This document shows, piece after piece, positions 44,273-52,899 of a stretch of 64,000 nt of DNA. Origin of the DNA: Nitrospirota bacterium (GTDB lineage: Bacteria > Nitrospirota > Nitrospiria > Nitrospirales > Nitrospiraceae). A model generated the notes under the pieces. The model was not told the DNA's origin and ran no database searches. It saw only the letters and a list, made by a program, of their open reading frames with translations. The DNA is taken from contig NSIK01000018.1 in NCBI GenBank assembly GCA_002737345.1, forward strand, positions 4,417 to 68,416, read 5' to 3'. Both the position numbers and the translations under genes were made by a program. Within the stretch, counting starts at the first letter, position 1; each line of letters opens with the position of its first letter.

Positions 44273-44872
44273 TCACGCAAGCGGCCGTGCCAGCAACCTG
44301 AACGGCGTCACACGAATCGCCACCTGATCGTTCACGGTCCGGCAGACCTGTTCGCATAGGCCGCACCCAACACAACGTTCAGCCGTCACTTTCAATTGCT
44401 GCATATCAAAGTCCATCGATAAGGCATCCGTAGGACATTTAGAGGCACAGGCATGGCATCCCTGCCCTGCCGTGCAGACACGATGGGAGACGATGGCTAG
44501 GCCCATTCGAACCTGATCGGGCCCACTGACGGCAAGCAATGCCTCTGTCGCGCAGGCTGCAATACAAGGCACATCCGCGCAAAGATAGCACGGGATCTGA
44601 TCTGCAAAAATGACCGGAGTGCCATCCTGCTGGTGGAACGTGATCGATCCGTGAGGACAGACCGTCGCGCAATCCCCGCACTTCGTACACCGCTCTAAAA
44701 ACAGCGTCTCATCTACCGCCCCGGGAGGACGCAACCAATCCGTCCGCACCAGTGGCGCCGATCGTTCCGGGACAGCATCCTGTTGCTTGGAAAACTCCTG
44801 AGCCGCCTTAGCAACAGAGACCACCGAGTCCTTCAGGAAATCACGCCGGCCATATGTCGGATCGTTTACCAC
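44273..44872 (-). CDS. NapF/NapG-like ferredoxin with four [4Fe-4S] motifs
   Basis: A 199-residue protein with 16 cluster cysteines in four groups: C62/65/68/72, C95/98/103/107, C133/139/142/146 and C167/170/173/177, so four [4Fe-4S] clusters. The N-terminus has RRDFLK, a near-perfect twin-arginine motif, but no hydrophobic core follows it (DSVVSVAKAAQEFSKQQ), so Tat export is doubtful. NapF-type proteins help insert iron-sulfur clusters or load the catalytic subunit; NapG types pass electrons. The start is GTG at 44872 with AAGGG upstream. It follows the HELLH protein gene by 10 bp. Confidence 0.87.
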   Translation of the reverse strand: MVNDPTYGRRDFLKDSVVSVAKAAQEFSKQQDAVPERSAPLVRTDWLRPPGAVDETLFLERCTKCGDCATVCPHGSITFHQQDGTPVIFADQIPCYLCADVPCIAACATEALLAVSGPDQVRMGLAIVSHRVCTAGQGCHACASKCPTDALSMDFDMQQLKVTAERCVGCGLCEQVCRTVNDQVAIRVTPFRLLARPLA

Positions 44873-44882
44873 AAGAGTGCCC

Positions 44883-45881
44883 TTACATCACGCCGTCGGC
44901 GCGCAACTTGTAGACCTCGACGCACCGGTCGCAGGCCCCGAATTCGATATCCCAGCCCGGATGATTCTCGCGAATAAAATCAAGCACGTACGACTCAATC
45001 TTATTACCCATATCTTCGACCCATGAATAGGTCGGAAATCGGCACAAGGGGCACGGGAACCCCGGCATCAACATAACTTTGTTTTCGGTTTCCGGAACTT
45101 CACCGCCCTCGACATCCACGGCGCGATCCATCACGCGCAAGGTGTCCGAGGCCATTTCGATCAATTCAGAGTGGGTAAAGAAACTCGTCTGCCATAGACC
45201 CTCGAACACAGACTTCAACTGTGGCGCGGGGATTTTGCGATACCAGGAGCGGAACTCTTTGAACCGGTCTTCCTTCCGCAGCATCGGCTCTTTGCCGGCG
45301 GCCGTCAGACGGCTGTCGACAGTGAGACTCCATAAAATACGATAACGATGGAGAATGAGGGTTTCTTCGCCGGGATTCTGTCCGACCTTGGTATCAGGAT
45401 CATAGCCAAAAACCGGGTCCAACATATCCGAGATATGCAGCAACTCATGACGACAATAGCGCGTGAGCGCGGGATCGTAGAAGCGACGCGGAATGAGCTT
45501 GATCCCGACGCCCTTTAATCCTTTTTCTTCGAACTCCCGAGCCATCTCATGCTCGACGGAGCCCCACTTCCTAAGAATGTCGACGCCTTCCTGATCTTCC
45601 TTGAGCACGCCCTTAACCAGGACGATACCGACCCGTTCTTTCAGCAGGGGATATTCGTTGAACGCATCCCGGATGATGTCGGAGAAGCCCCAAGTCCCGA
45701 ACATATACTGGTAGAGCTTCTTAAACTCGCTCTCCCGATCGTCGAGCGTAAACTTCTCGTAGATGGGATCGGCCAGCTCGTGAAATTCCTTATAATAGGT
45801 CGGGTCGCCTTCGCGCTCCGTCTTTTCGACGAACGAGTCGATGACCTCTTGCAGCAATGCTGGCTGAAAACGCAGTTCCAT
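44883..45881 (-). CDS. Uncharacterised protein with HELLH motif and C-terminal zinc ribbon
   Basis: A 332-residue soluble protein I do not recognise. RYCRHELLHISDML (residues 141-154) contains HExxH, the zinc-binding signature of many metallopeptidases, in a helical context. The C-terminus carries CPLC (277-280) and CDRC (317-320), a likely zinc ribbon. ATG at 45881 has AAGGG five bases upstream. It sits 10 bp before the NapF-like gene and near torD-nxrC, so a role in maturing that enzyme is an inference from position. HExxH may also be structural rather than catalytic. Confidence 0.75.
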   Translation of the reverse strand: MELRFQPALLQEVIDSFVEKTEREGDPTYYKEFHELADPIYEKFTLDDRESEFKKLYQYMFGTWGFSDIIRDAFNEYPLLKERVGIVLVKGVLKEDQEGVDILRKWGSVEHEMAREFEEKGLKGVGIKLIPRRFYDPALTRYCRHELLHISDMLDPVFGYDPDTKVGQNPGEETLILHRYRILWSLTVDSRLTAAGKEPMLRKEDRFKEFRSWYRKIPAPQLKSVFEGLWQTSFFTHSELIEMASDTLRVMDRAVDVEGGEVPETENKVMLMPGFPCPLCRFPTYSWVEDMGNKIESYVLDFIRENHPGWDIEFGACDRCVEVYKLRADGVM

Positions 45882-45960
45882 AATAGCCCTTGATTGTCCA
45901 ATCCAGACTGGCATGGCCGACACACCCCGTTGAGGGATGTGAACCGGCTCTCATCGCGGC

Positions 45961-45990
45961 TTGACTTGGTGGCAGGGCTTCTCTTACGAT
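45961..45990 (+). promoter_or_regulatory. Candidate promoter for the WD40 gene
   Basis: TTGACT (45961-45966, 5 of 6), 18-base spacer, TACGAT (45985-45990, 4 of 6). It lies about 110 bases before the ATG at 46103, in the 221-bp divergent region with no other feature. Confidence 0.45.
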
Positions 45991-46102
45991 CACCTCAAGC
46001 CGACAAGCCGCGCGAAATTATACTGGCCCGAATCGCCGATTTGCAATCAAGCCAGTCGCCGCGGGCCGTGCCATCGTGCTCCGACCGTAAGGATTATGAA
46101 CC

Positions 46103-47203
46103 ATGGCTGATCAGATTGCGCCTCAACTGGCCCCCGCGCCCCCTCCACTCACGCCAGCATCGGGCCCAGGCAGCGCACCGGTCGATTTTTTTGAGTATTG
46201 GAAGCGCGACGTGCGGGAACTTACCACCTATCGGGGCCATTCGCATGGAGTCTGGTCGGTTGCCTTCTCACCGGATGGACTGACCCTCGCCAGCGGAGGC
46301 GTCGACCGGCTCGTCCGTATCTGGGACATCGAAACAGGGCGCTTGCTGCGCTCCCTCCGGGGCCACACCGCAGACATCCGATCCGTCGTTTTCACGCCGG
46401 ACGGCCAGACCTTGGCCACGGCCAGCGAGGACCGCACCATCCGGCTCTGGAACCCGCACACTGGCGAATCGAAAAAATTACTCTTCACGCGTTACGACCA
46501 CAATGTCGTCAGCCTCTCTCTCTCGCCGGACGGCCTCATGCTGGCGCGCGGCAGCCACAACAAAGACATCAAGCTTTGGGAAGTCACCACCGGCACCGAG
46601 CTCATGAGCCTCCTCGGCAAAGACCAGTACGACCACCATTGGTCAGTCTGCGTCGCCTTTTCACCGGATGGCATGCACCTCGCCAGCGGAACGGACATCG
46701 GGAAGATTAAACTCTGGGAAGTCCTGCCCAGCGGAGAAGAGAAGATTCTGCATAACGGACATTGGAAGGAGGACGAGGTTGATAGCAGCGAAACCCGCGG
46801 CTACTTCGTCGAAGACGATGGTGGATTTCAAAAACCGATGGACTATTGGATCGGCGCGATGACCTTTACCCCCGACGCCAAACTGCTCATCACCGGAAGC
46901 CGCGATAAAACGATCAAGCTGTTCGACATGCCGAACATGACGGAACAGCGAACCCTGAAAGGCCACACCGCCTGGGTACGCACACTTGCCGTCACGCCGG
47001 ACAATAAAGTGCTCCTCAGCGCCGGAGACGATGAAACCATTCGGTTTTGGGATTTATCGAACGGCCAATGCTTCAGAACGCTCAAGGCCCATACAGGCGG
47101 CATTCGCAGCATCACCCTATCACCGGACGGCATGACCTTGGCCAGCGCATCATGGGATCGCACGGTGAAATTGTGGACCGGGGGAGCAGCGCCCGCCGAG
47201 TAG
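46103..47203 (+). CDS. WD40-repeat beta-propeller protein
   Basis: A 366-residue protein forming about seven WD40 blades; examples are GHSHGVWSVAFSPDGLTLAS, DRTIRLWN, GHTAWVRTLAVTPD and DRTVKLWT. The N-terminal 30 residues are Pro/Ala-rich. Blade four to five contains an insert (about residues 210-245, EKILHNGHWKEDEVDSSETR). No signal peptide or enzymatic domain. WD40 propellers are protein-interaction platforms; the partner is unknown. It is divergent from the HELLH gene and ends at a strong terminator. Confidence 0.92.
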   Translation: MADQIAPQLAPAPPPLTPASGPGSAPVDFFEYWKRDVRELTTYRGHSHGVWSVAFSPDGLTLASGGVDRLVRIWDIETGRLLRSLRGHTADIRSVVFTPDGQTLATASEDRTIRLWNPHTGESKKLLFTRYDHNVVSLSLSPDGLMLARGSHNKDIKLWEVTTGTELMSLLGKDQYDHHWSVCVAFSPDGMHLASGTDIGKIKLWEVLPSGEEKILHNGHWKEDEVDSSETRGYFVEDDGGFQKPMDYWIGAMTFTPDAKLLITGSRDKTIKLFDMPNMTEQRTLKGHTAWVRTLAVTPDNKVLLSAGDDETIRFWDLSNGQCFRTLKAHTGGIRSITLSPDGMTLASASWDRTVKLWTGGAAPAE

Positions 47204-47239
47204 CGCCCGCCGAGCTGTAAAATTTTGCAGGAGCGTCAC

Positions 47240-47273
47240 AAGGCCGTTCAGCAGTGTTATGCTGAACGGCCTT
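47240..47273. terminator. Bidirectional terminator between convergent genes
   Basis: A perfect 14-bp inverted repeat, AAGGCCGTTCAGCA (47240-47253) and TGCTGAACGGCCTT (47260-47273), with a 6-base loop. It lies between the WD40 gene (plus) and the NtrC-type regulator (minus) and can serve both. Confidence 0.85.
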
Positions 47274-47284
47274 AACCTATTCAA

Positions 47285-48724
47285 CTAGGCATTTCCCGGG
47301 TCGTCCTTCGCCGGGAGAATGCCGTAGCGTTTGCACTTTTCCCAGAGGGCCTTACGAGAGATACCGAGAAGCTTCGCCGCTGTCGTCCGGCTCCCCTCTA
47401 CCCGTGCGAGAACCGAGACAATATATTCCCGCTCGAACTGTCCCCGCGCCCTCACCAGCGAAGTCAGCACGCGCTCCTCGCGATTCGCCCCCGTCAGGCC
47501 TTCGCTGCAGAACCCACACGACTCTTGAGGGAGCCCACCCGTATAGGGACAGGACTGAAAACCGCAGAGGTCAGCCGGTTGAATCATCTCACGGTCCCGA
47601 CCCAACGCCACCGCCCGCTCAATCATATTTTCCAATTCCCGCACATTCCCGGGAAACGAATAACGCAAGAAGAGTCGGCGCGCCAGGGCGGAAAACCCTT
47701 TCACCGTCTTCTGCATCTTGTGAGCGCACACTTTCAACACATGCTCCGCGATGACCATGATGTCCTCTTGCCGCTGGCGCAAGGGCGGAATCACGATCTG
47801 CACGACGTTCAAGCGATAAAACAGATCTTCTCGGAACCGCCCCTGCGACACTTCCTTGCGTAGATCCTTCTGCGTCGCACAGACCAGGCGCACGTTGACG
47901 TCGATCGAGTCGTTTCCCCCGACACGTTCGAACTGCCGTTCCTGGAGCACCCGCAACAGCTTCACCTGGATAGCCGGAGAAATTTCCCCGATTTCGTCGA
48001 GGAACAAAGTCCCGCGATCCGCCAGCTCGAATCGTCCACGCCGCTGCTTCATCGCCCCGGTGAAGGCCCCCTTCTCGTGGCCAAAAAGCTCCGCCTCCAG
48101 CAAGGTTTCCGGCAAGGCCGCACAACTGACCTTAATCAGGGGATGCGTAGCTCGCTGGCTGTTTTGATGGATGGCATTGACCACCAGCTCCTTGCCTGTG
48201 CCGCTCTCTCCCAGAATCAACGTCGTGGAATCCGTGCCGGCCACCAGCTTGACCTTATCGAGCACCGCGCGCATTTGACTGCTCGCACCGAGGATACCCG
48301 CGAAGCTGAACTTATCTTCCAGCGCTTGCTTAAGGTCCTGATTCTCGCGCCGCACCCCCACCGCACGCCCCACCCGCTCGATGATCAATAAGAATTCGTC
48401 CATCGCAAACGGTTTGGTGATGTAGTCGAAGGCGCCGAACTTCATCGCGCCGACCGCCGTCTCCACCGACGCGTGGGCGGTAATCACCACGACCTCCGTC
48501 TGGGGCGAGTGCTCCTTGGTCCCGATGAGCACCGTCAGGCCGTCCACGCCCGGCAGACGCAAATCGGTAACCACCAAATCAAAGCACCGCCGCCGGATGG
48601 CGTCGAGACCTTCCGTGCCGGATGCCCCCGTTTCCACCTCATGGCCGGCGGCTTCCAGCGCATCGGCCATCGAGAGTCGCATCAACGGCTCGTCATCCAG
48701 GAACAGAATGCTAAGCTTAATCAT
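47285..48724 (-). CDS. NtrC-family sigma54-dependent response regulator
   Basis: A 479-residue transcription activator. Receiver domain (1-120) with acidic pocket DDE (10-12) and phospho-acceptor Asp54 in VVTDLRLPG; AAA+ domain (about 145-385) with Walker A GESGTGKE, the sigma54-contacting GAFTGA loop and DEIGEIS; and a Fis-type helix-turn-helix at the C-terminus (SRTTAAKLLGISRKALWEKC). It activates sigma54-RNA polymerase at enhancer-controlled promoters. Its ATG overlaps the kinase stop (ATGA), so the pair is co-translated. Target genes are unknown. Confidence 0.95.
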   Translation of the reverse strand: MIKLSILFLDDEPLMRLSMADALEAAGHEVETGASGTEGLDAIRRRCFDLVVTDLRLPGVDGLTVLIGTKEHSPQTEVVVITAHASVETAVGAMKFGAFDYITKPFAMDEFLLIIERVGRAVGVRRENQDLKQALEDKFSFAGILGASSQMRAVLDKVKLVAGTDSTTLILGESGTGKELVVNAIHQNSQRATHPLIKVSCAALPETLLEAELFGHEKGAFTGAMKQRRGRFELADRGTLFLDEIGEISPAIQVKLLRVLQERQFERVGGNDSIDVNVRLVCATQKDLRKEVSQGRFREDLFYRLNVVQIVIPPLRQRQEDIMVIAEHVLKVCAHKMQKTVKGFSALARRLFLRYSFPGNVRELENMIERAVALGRDREMIQPADLCGFQSCPYTGGLPQESCGFCSEGLTGANREERVLTSLVRARGQFEREYIVSVLARVEGSRTTAAKLLGISRKALWEKCKRYGILPAKDDPGNA

Positions 48725-51700
48725 GACACGCCCTTCAGCAACGAACCTTCGCGCTCGATCGGCAGATAGAGACTAAAGGTCGTCCCCGTCCCCACTGCAC
48801 TCTTCACCGTGATCCGTCCTCCGTGGCGTTCCGCAATGCCGAGGCTGACCGACAGGCCAAGGCCGGTCCCTTCCCCTTCGCGCTTCGTCGTAAAAAAGGG
48901 ATCGAAGATGCGCGGCAGGACCTCCGGCGAAATGCCCGACCCCGTATCGCGTACTTCGACCAGATAGACTCCTTCGACGACCACGGTTTGAATCGTCAGC
49001 GTCCCGCCATCTTTCATCGCGTGCACCGCATTCAACACCAGGTTCATCAAGACTTGCTCGATCATAGACCCATCGACCATGGCAGATGACAGCCCCTGGC
49101 CCCGCACCCGCTCCAAGACGATTTGGTTGGGAGCAAAGAGGTACGTCGTCAACGCCAAGACCTGGTCGAGGAGCACATTGATGTCCGTCAAGACGAACGC
49201 CGGCTCATGCTGCTGAGAGAAATGGAGCAACTGCCGCACGATCTTTTGTACCCGCTCCACCCCGTTTTCCATGGAGGCCTGATATTCCTCTTGCCGGCTC
49301 GCCGACACGGTGCCCTTCCGTAAGTTGTAGAGGCAATTGAGGATGCCGCCAAGGGGATTATTCATTTCATGGGCCACCCCGGCGGCTAAACGTCCGACCG
49401 ATACGAGCTTCTCCGAGCTCCTGATCTGCTGCTCCAGCTTCCTGGTCTCGGTCATGTCCCGCGCAATACCCAGCACACCGAGAGTCTCCCCGCCGGCCCC
49501 ATACAGGGGGGAAATGCTGACCACCACCGCCCTCCGCTCCCCCGTGCGCGTGACGATTTCAATCTCATGGACCTGTTTGGCCTGGAGGCGCATGGTGCTC
49601 TCCTCCCATTCCCTGCGGCCCACCCCGCTGGCCAGCAGGGTGCTGTAGGGACGGCCGAGCAGATCCTCTTTCTGATAGCCCCAAGCCTGGATCTTGCTGC
49701 TCACATAGGTAAACCGGTGCTCGCCGTCGAGGGTATAGATGACATCGTTCGCGTTCTCGAGCAAATTCTCCAAATACTTTTTGTTGGCTCCGATTTCCGC
49801 CGTACGTGCTTGCACTTCCTGTTCCAACTGTTCCCGATAACTCTGTAAGTGCAGCTCAAGCTTCTTCCGGTCGGTAATGTCGCGCACCTGCACCATCGTC
49901 AACACTTGTTCGCCCGCGTCGATTCGAATCAAGTCGATCTCAACCGGGATTTCCAAACCGTTGGCATGGCGCACCCGCATCTCTTGCGTGGGGATTTTTC
50001 GCTGGCCCCCTGCTAGACTCGTAAATCCGCGGCGCAAAACAGCATGGTGCGAGACCTCCACGATGTCGAACAGGCTGCGGCCGACCGCCGCCGCCTCTGT
50101 ATGACCCAGGGTCTCCTCCTCCCGTTTATTGACCGCTGCGATCGTGCCGGCCTCATTCACCATGAACACGGAATCCGCGACCAAATCAAACAGGCCCTTG
50201 TAGCGTCTCTGCGACGTCACCAACTGCTGGGTTCGCTCCGTCACCACAGCTTCAAGATTGATCGTATATTGCTTCAGTTGTTGTTCGAGGCGGTGCCGTT
50301 CGCTCGCGTCGCGCAGAACGGCGCGAGCATGGATCAGCTCCTCCCCGTCCTCATTGAGCACGGATTTCGTCTGAATTTCCGCATCAAGCGGACGGCCCTC
50401 CTTGGTCAGAAACACCGTCGTGATCGCACGCTGGCTCTCGGCCACTGATCGATCTATATATGAGAAGGCAGCGGACTGCGCGCGCGGGAGCAGATCCGAC
50501 AGCTTCATCACCAACATCTCATCCAGCGTATAGTTCAGTTTCTCGAGTCCCGCCTTGTTCACATGGACGAATTCGCCCCTCCGGTTAACGTGGTAAATCA
50601 TCTCCGGCGCATTTTCGACCAAATCGCGATACTGCATCTCCAGCTGACGGACGTCCTCGCCCTGCCGCTCGATCTGCCCGAACGACTGCTGGAGGTTAGC
50701 GGCCATCTCACCGAACGACTTGGCAAGCTCGTGGATTTCGTCGCCGGTCCGGAAATCCAGCGGCCGGTCCAAGCCCACGATCCCGAGCTGCCTCACCTTG
50801 TCAGATAATACCTGAATCGGCCTGGACACCAGACGGGCCACGACTACCCCGACCCCACATAGTACGGCCAGGACGAGCACCCCGTAGCGTTCCCACTTCA
50901 CCACCAATCGGGCCAGCGGCGCATAGGTTTCCTCCGAGTCCTGCCGCACCACGGTCATCCACTGTTTGCCGCCGAGGCTTTCCGGAGCCACGTTGTCGCT
51001 GAACTGAACCGGTGCGAAGCCGATCAATGCATTCGCGGCCCCATGCGAATCGTCCGCCACAGTGGCCCACCCGGACTGCAACCCGCCGAGCACACTGACA
51101 AAATCCGGGCTTACCGTATGCCTGCCCAGAGCCATGACCGGACAGACCACCGGCACCCCGCCAGAATTGAACAGCATCGCATGGCCAGTCGCTCCGACGG
51201 CGCCACCAGCAGTAGCACGAAAAATCACCTCGCGACGCACCACAATGATGACGGCGCCGATCACCCCCCTCGGGGCCTGCGTCTCGTCCAGAATGGGAAC
51301 GGCAATCACAAACGCCTCGGCTCCACGGCCGGGGGCGAGCACGATCTCGCTCAGATAGCTGGTGGGGCCTCCCACTTTCATCACCGCTTGCCACTCAGGC
51401 GTCATGGCGAGAAAGTGCTGCACTTGCGGGGAGGATCTCACCACCACCGCACGCTGCTTGTCGACCGCCAGAATCCCGATATAGTCGGCCTTCCGGATGT
51501 CGTACCATCGGGCCAAATAGTCGGTGACGAGATGAACCGTGCTGCGCATGCCCCCCTGGGGCGACCGCTTCGGCAAATCTTTGATCAGGCCCTGGATGCC
51601 ACTCGCATGCTCCATCTCGTACATGCGATTGGATTCCGTGATGGCTACGTGAAGAAGCGGAAGGCTCGCGAGCTCCTGGGCCTCGTCCATGTCGCGGTTG

Positions 51701-51897
51701 ACCTGCACTCCAATACGGCGAGCGGACTCGACAGCGGCTGCTTTGAAGCGCTCGCCGCTCATTTCGCGAAGCTCGTACTTCTCCTCGACGTAGATGAGGC
51801 TCAGCAGGATTGCCAGGGGGAGAAGACCGACCAGCACGATCGCAGCGGCGATCTTGTGAGAGAACCTGTAAGTTCGGAACCGGAATATCATGGGCAT
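48721..51897 (-). CDS. Membrane-bound multi-PAS histidine kinase
   Basis: A 1058-residue sensor kinase. A first transmembrane helix (about 15-37), an extracytoplasmic Cache-like domain (about 40-330), a second helix (about 338-358), HAMP, at least three PAS domains (ENAPEMIYHVNRRGEFVHVN, DSVFMVNEAGTIAAVNKREE and NDVIYTLDGEHRFTYVSSK), a short coiled coil between PAS units, then HisKA with phospho-acceptor His843 in VAHEMNNPLGG and an HATPase domain (NLVLNAVHAMKDGG, DTGSGI, GTGLGLS). It senses a periplasmic ligand through the Cache domain and probably redox or ligands through PAS. It phosphorylates the NtrC-type regulator encoded downstream. Confidence 0.93.
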   Translation of the reverse strand: MPMIFRFRTYRFSHKIAAAIVLVGLLPLAILLSLIYVEEKYELREMSGERFKAAAVESARRIGVQVNRDMDEAQELASLPLLHVAITESNRMYEMEHASGIQGLIKDLPKRSPQGGMRSTVHLVTDYLARWYDIRKADYIGILAVDKQRAVVVRSSPQVQHFLAMTPEWQAVMKVGGPTSYLSEIVLAPGRGAEAFVIAVPILDETQAPRGVIGAVIIVVRREVIFRATAGGAVGATGHAMLFNSGGVPVVCPVMALGRHTVSPDFVSVLGGLQSGWATVADDSHGAANALIGFAPVQFSDNVAPESLGGKQWMTVVRQDSEETYAPLARLVVKWERYGVLVLAVLCGVGVVVARLVSRPIQVLSDKVRQLGIVGLDRPLDFRTGDEIHELAKSFGEMAANLQQSFGQIERQGEDVRQLEMQYRDLVENAPEMIYHVNRRGEFVHVNKAGLEKLNYTLDEMLVMKLSDLLPRAQSAAFSYIDRSVAESQRAITTVFLTKEGRPLDAEIQTKSVLNEDGEELIHARAVLRDASERHRLEQQLKQYTINLEAVVTERTQQLVTSQRRYKGLFDLVADSVFMVNEAGTIAAVNKREEETLGHTEAAAVGRSLFDIVEVSHHAVLRRGFTSLAGGQRKIPTQEMRVRHANGLEIPVEIDLIRIDAGEQVLTMVQVRDITDRKKLELHLQSYREQLEQEVQARTAEIGANKKYLENLLENANDVIYTLDGEHRFTYVSSKIQAWGYQKEDLLGRPYSTLLASGVGRREWEESTMRLQAKQVHEIEIVTRTGERRAVVVSISPLYGAGGETLGVLGIARDMTETRKLEQQIRSSEKLVSVGRLAAGVAHEMNNPLGGILNCLYNLRKGTVSASRQEEYQASMENGVERVQKIVRQLLHFSQQHEPAFVLTDINVLLDQVLALTTYLFAPNQIVLERVRGQGLSSAMVDGSMIEQVLMNLVLNAVHAMKDGGTLTIQTVVVEGVYLVEVRDTGSGISPEVLPRIFDPFFTTKREGEGTGLGLSVSLGIAERHGGRITVKSAVGTGTTFSLYLPIEREGSLLKGVS

Positions 51898-51966
51898 GCC
51901 AGCGAACAGCTGCTGCGACCGGATGGCCCGGTTGCAGCCTCGTGTCTCTCCGTCAACGGTTGCAAA

Positions 51967-52884
51967 CTAGCTCCGCTTCAAGAGCCGCCCAGAGGCCTTG
52001 GGCCATAGTAGCAGCAACGGACTCGCGACGAAAATAGATGAATAGGTCCCGAAGATCACGCCCCACAACAGCGCGAGCGAGAAGTCGTGCAAGACCTCGC
52101 CTCCGGCCAGCGTCAGAGGAATCAACACCAACACGACGGTCAAACTCGTAACGATCGTGCGGCTCAAGACCTGGTTCACCGCATTGTTGATGATCGTCTC
52201 CTCGCTGTCCCGTCTCCGCATCCGGAGATTTTCTCTGATCCGGTCGAACACGACAACCGTGTCGGTCATCGAGTAACCGGCCAAGGTCAGGAGCGCGGTC
52301 ACTACCAGTAAGGTGATCTCTTTCTCTAAAAGGTAAAAGGCGCCCAGCACTGCGAGCACATCGTGGAAGGTCGCCAAGGCCGCGGCGATGCCGAAACGAA
52401 ACTCAAATCGCCCCGCCACGTAGAGGATGATCCCGACAAAGGAAATGAGGATTGCAATGAGGGCGTCCTCTTGCAGCTTCTTCCCGATGGTGGGCCCGAT
52501 CTCCGTGCTGGAGTCGACGACGAAATGGTTCGAGGGGAACTCCTTCGTAAAGACTGCGACAACCCGTTCGGCCACTTTTTCTTCGATGGTCGTCGACGCC
52601 TTCAGGCGGATCAGGAGTTTGTTCTCCTGGCCGAATTCCTGGAGCTCGGCGTTGCCCAGACCGTTTGCTTCCAGGATTTTCCTGGCTTCGTCGATCCGGA
52701 TCACCTGCTCGAACTTCAGCTGCACCGCAGTCCCGCCCACGAAATCGATACCGAGGTTTGCCGCCCCCCGGCTAATTTGCACGACTGCCGCCAGCCCCAA
52801 CATCACCATGATGCCGGAAAACAGAAAAGCCCAGCGGCGCTTTCCCATGAAATCAATATTGGTTTTTCCAAGAATCTCTAACAT
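51967..52884 (-). CDS. secF: Protein translocase subunit SecF
   Basis: A 305-residue membrane protein with six transmembrane helices and one periplasmic domain (about 40-135). LGIDFVGGTAVQLKF is the start of the periplasmic part and GYSMTDTVVVFDRIRENLR the family hallmark in the membrane. With SecD it uses the proton gradient to pull exported proteins through SecYEG. It follows secD by 15 bp. Confidence 0.96.
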   Translation of the reverse strand: MLEILGKTNIDFMGKRRWAFLFSGIMVMLGLAAVVQISRGAANLGIDFVGGTAVQLKFEQVIRIDEARKILEANGLGNAELQEFGQENKLLIRLKASTTIEEKVAERVVAVFTKEFPSNHFVVDSSTEIGPTIGKKLQEDALIAILISFVGIILYVAGRFEFRFGIAAALATFHDVLAVLGAFYLLEKEITLLVVTALLTLAGYSMTDTVVVFDRIRENLRMRRRDSEETIINNAVNQVLSRTIVTSLTVVLVLIPLTLAGGEVLHDFSLALLWGVIFGTYSSIFVASPLLLLWPKASGRLLKRS

Positions 52885-52899
52885 GCCGGCTCCTTCGGA

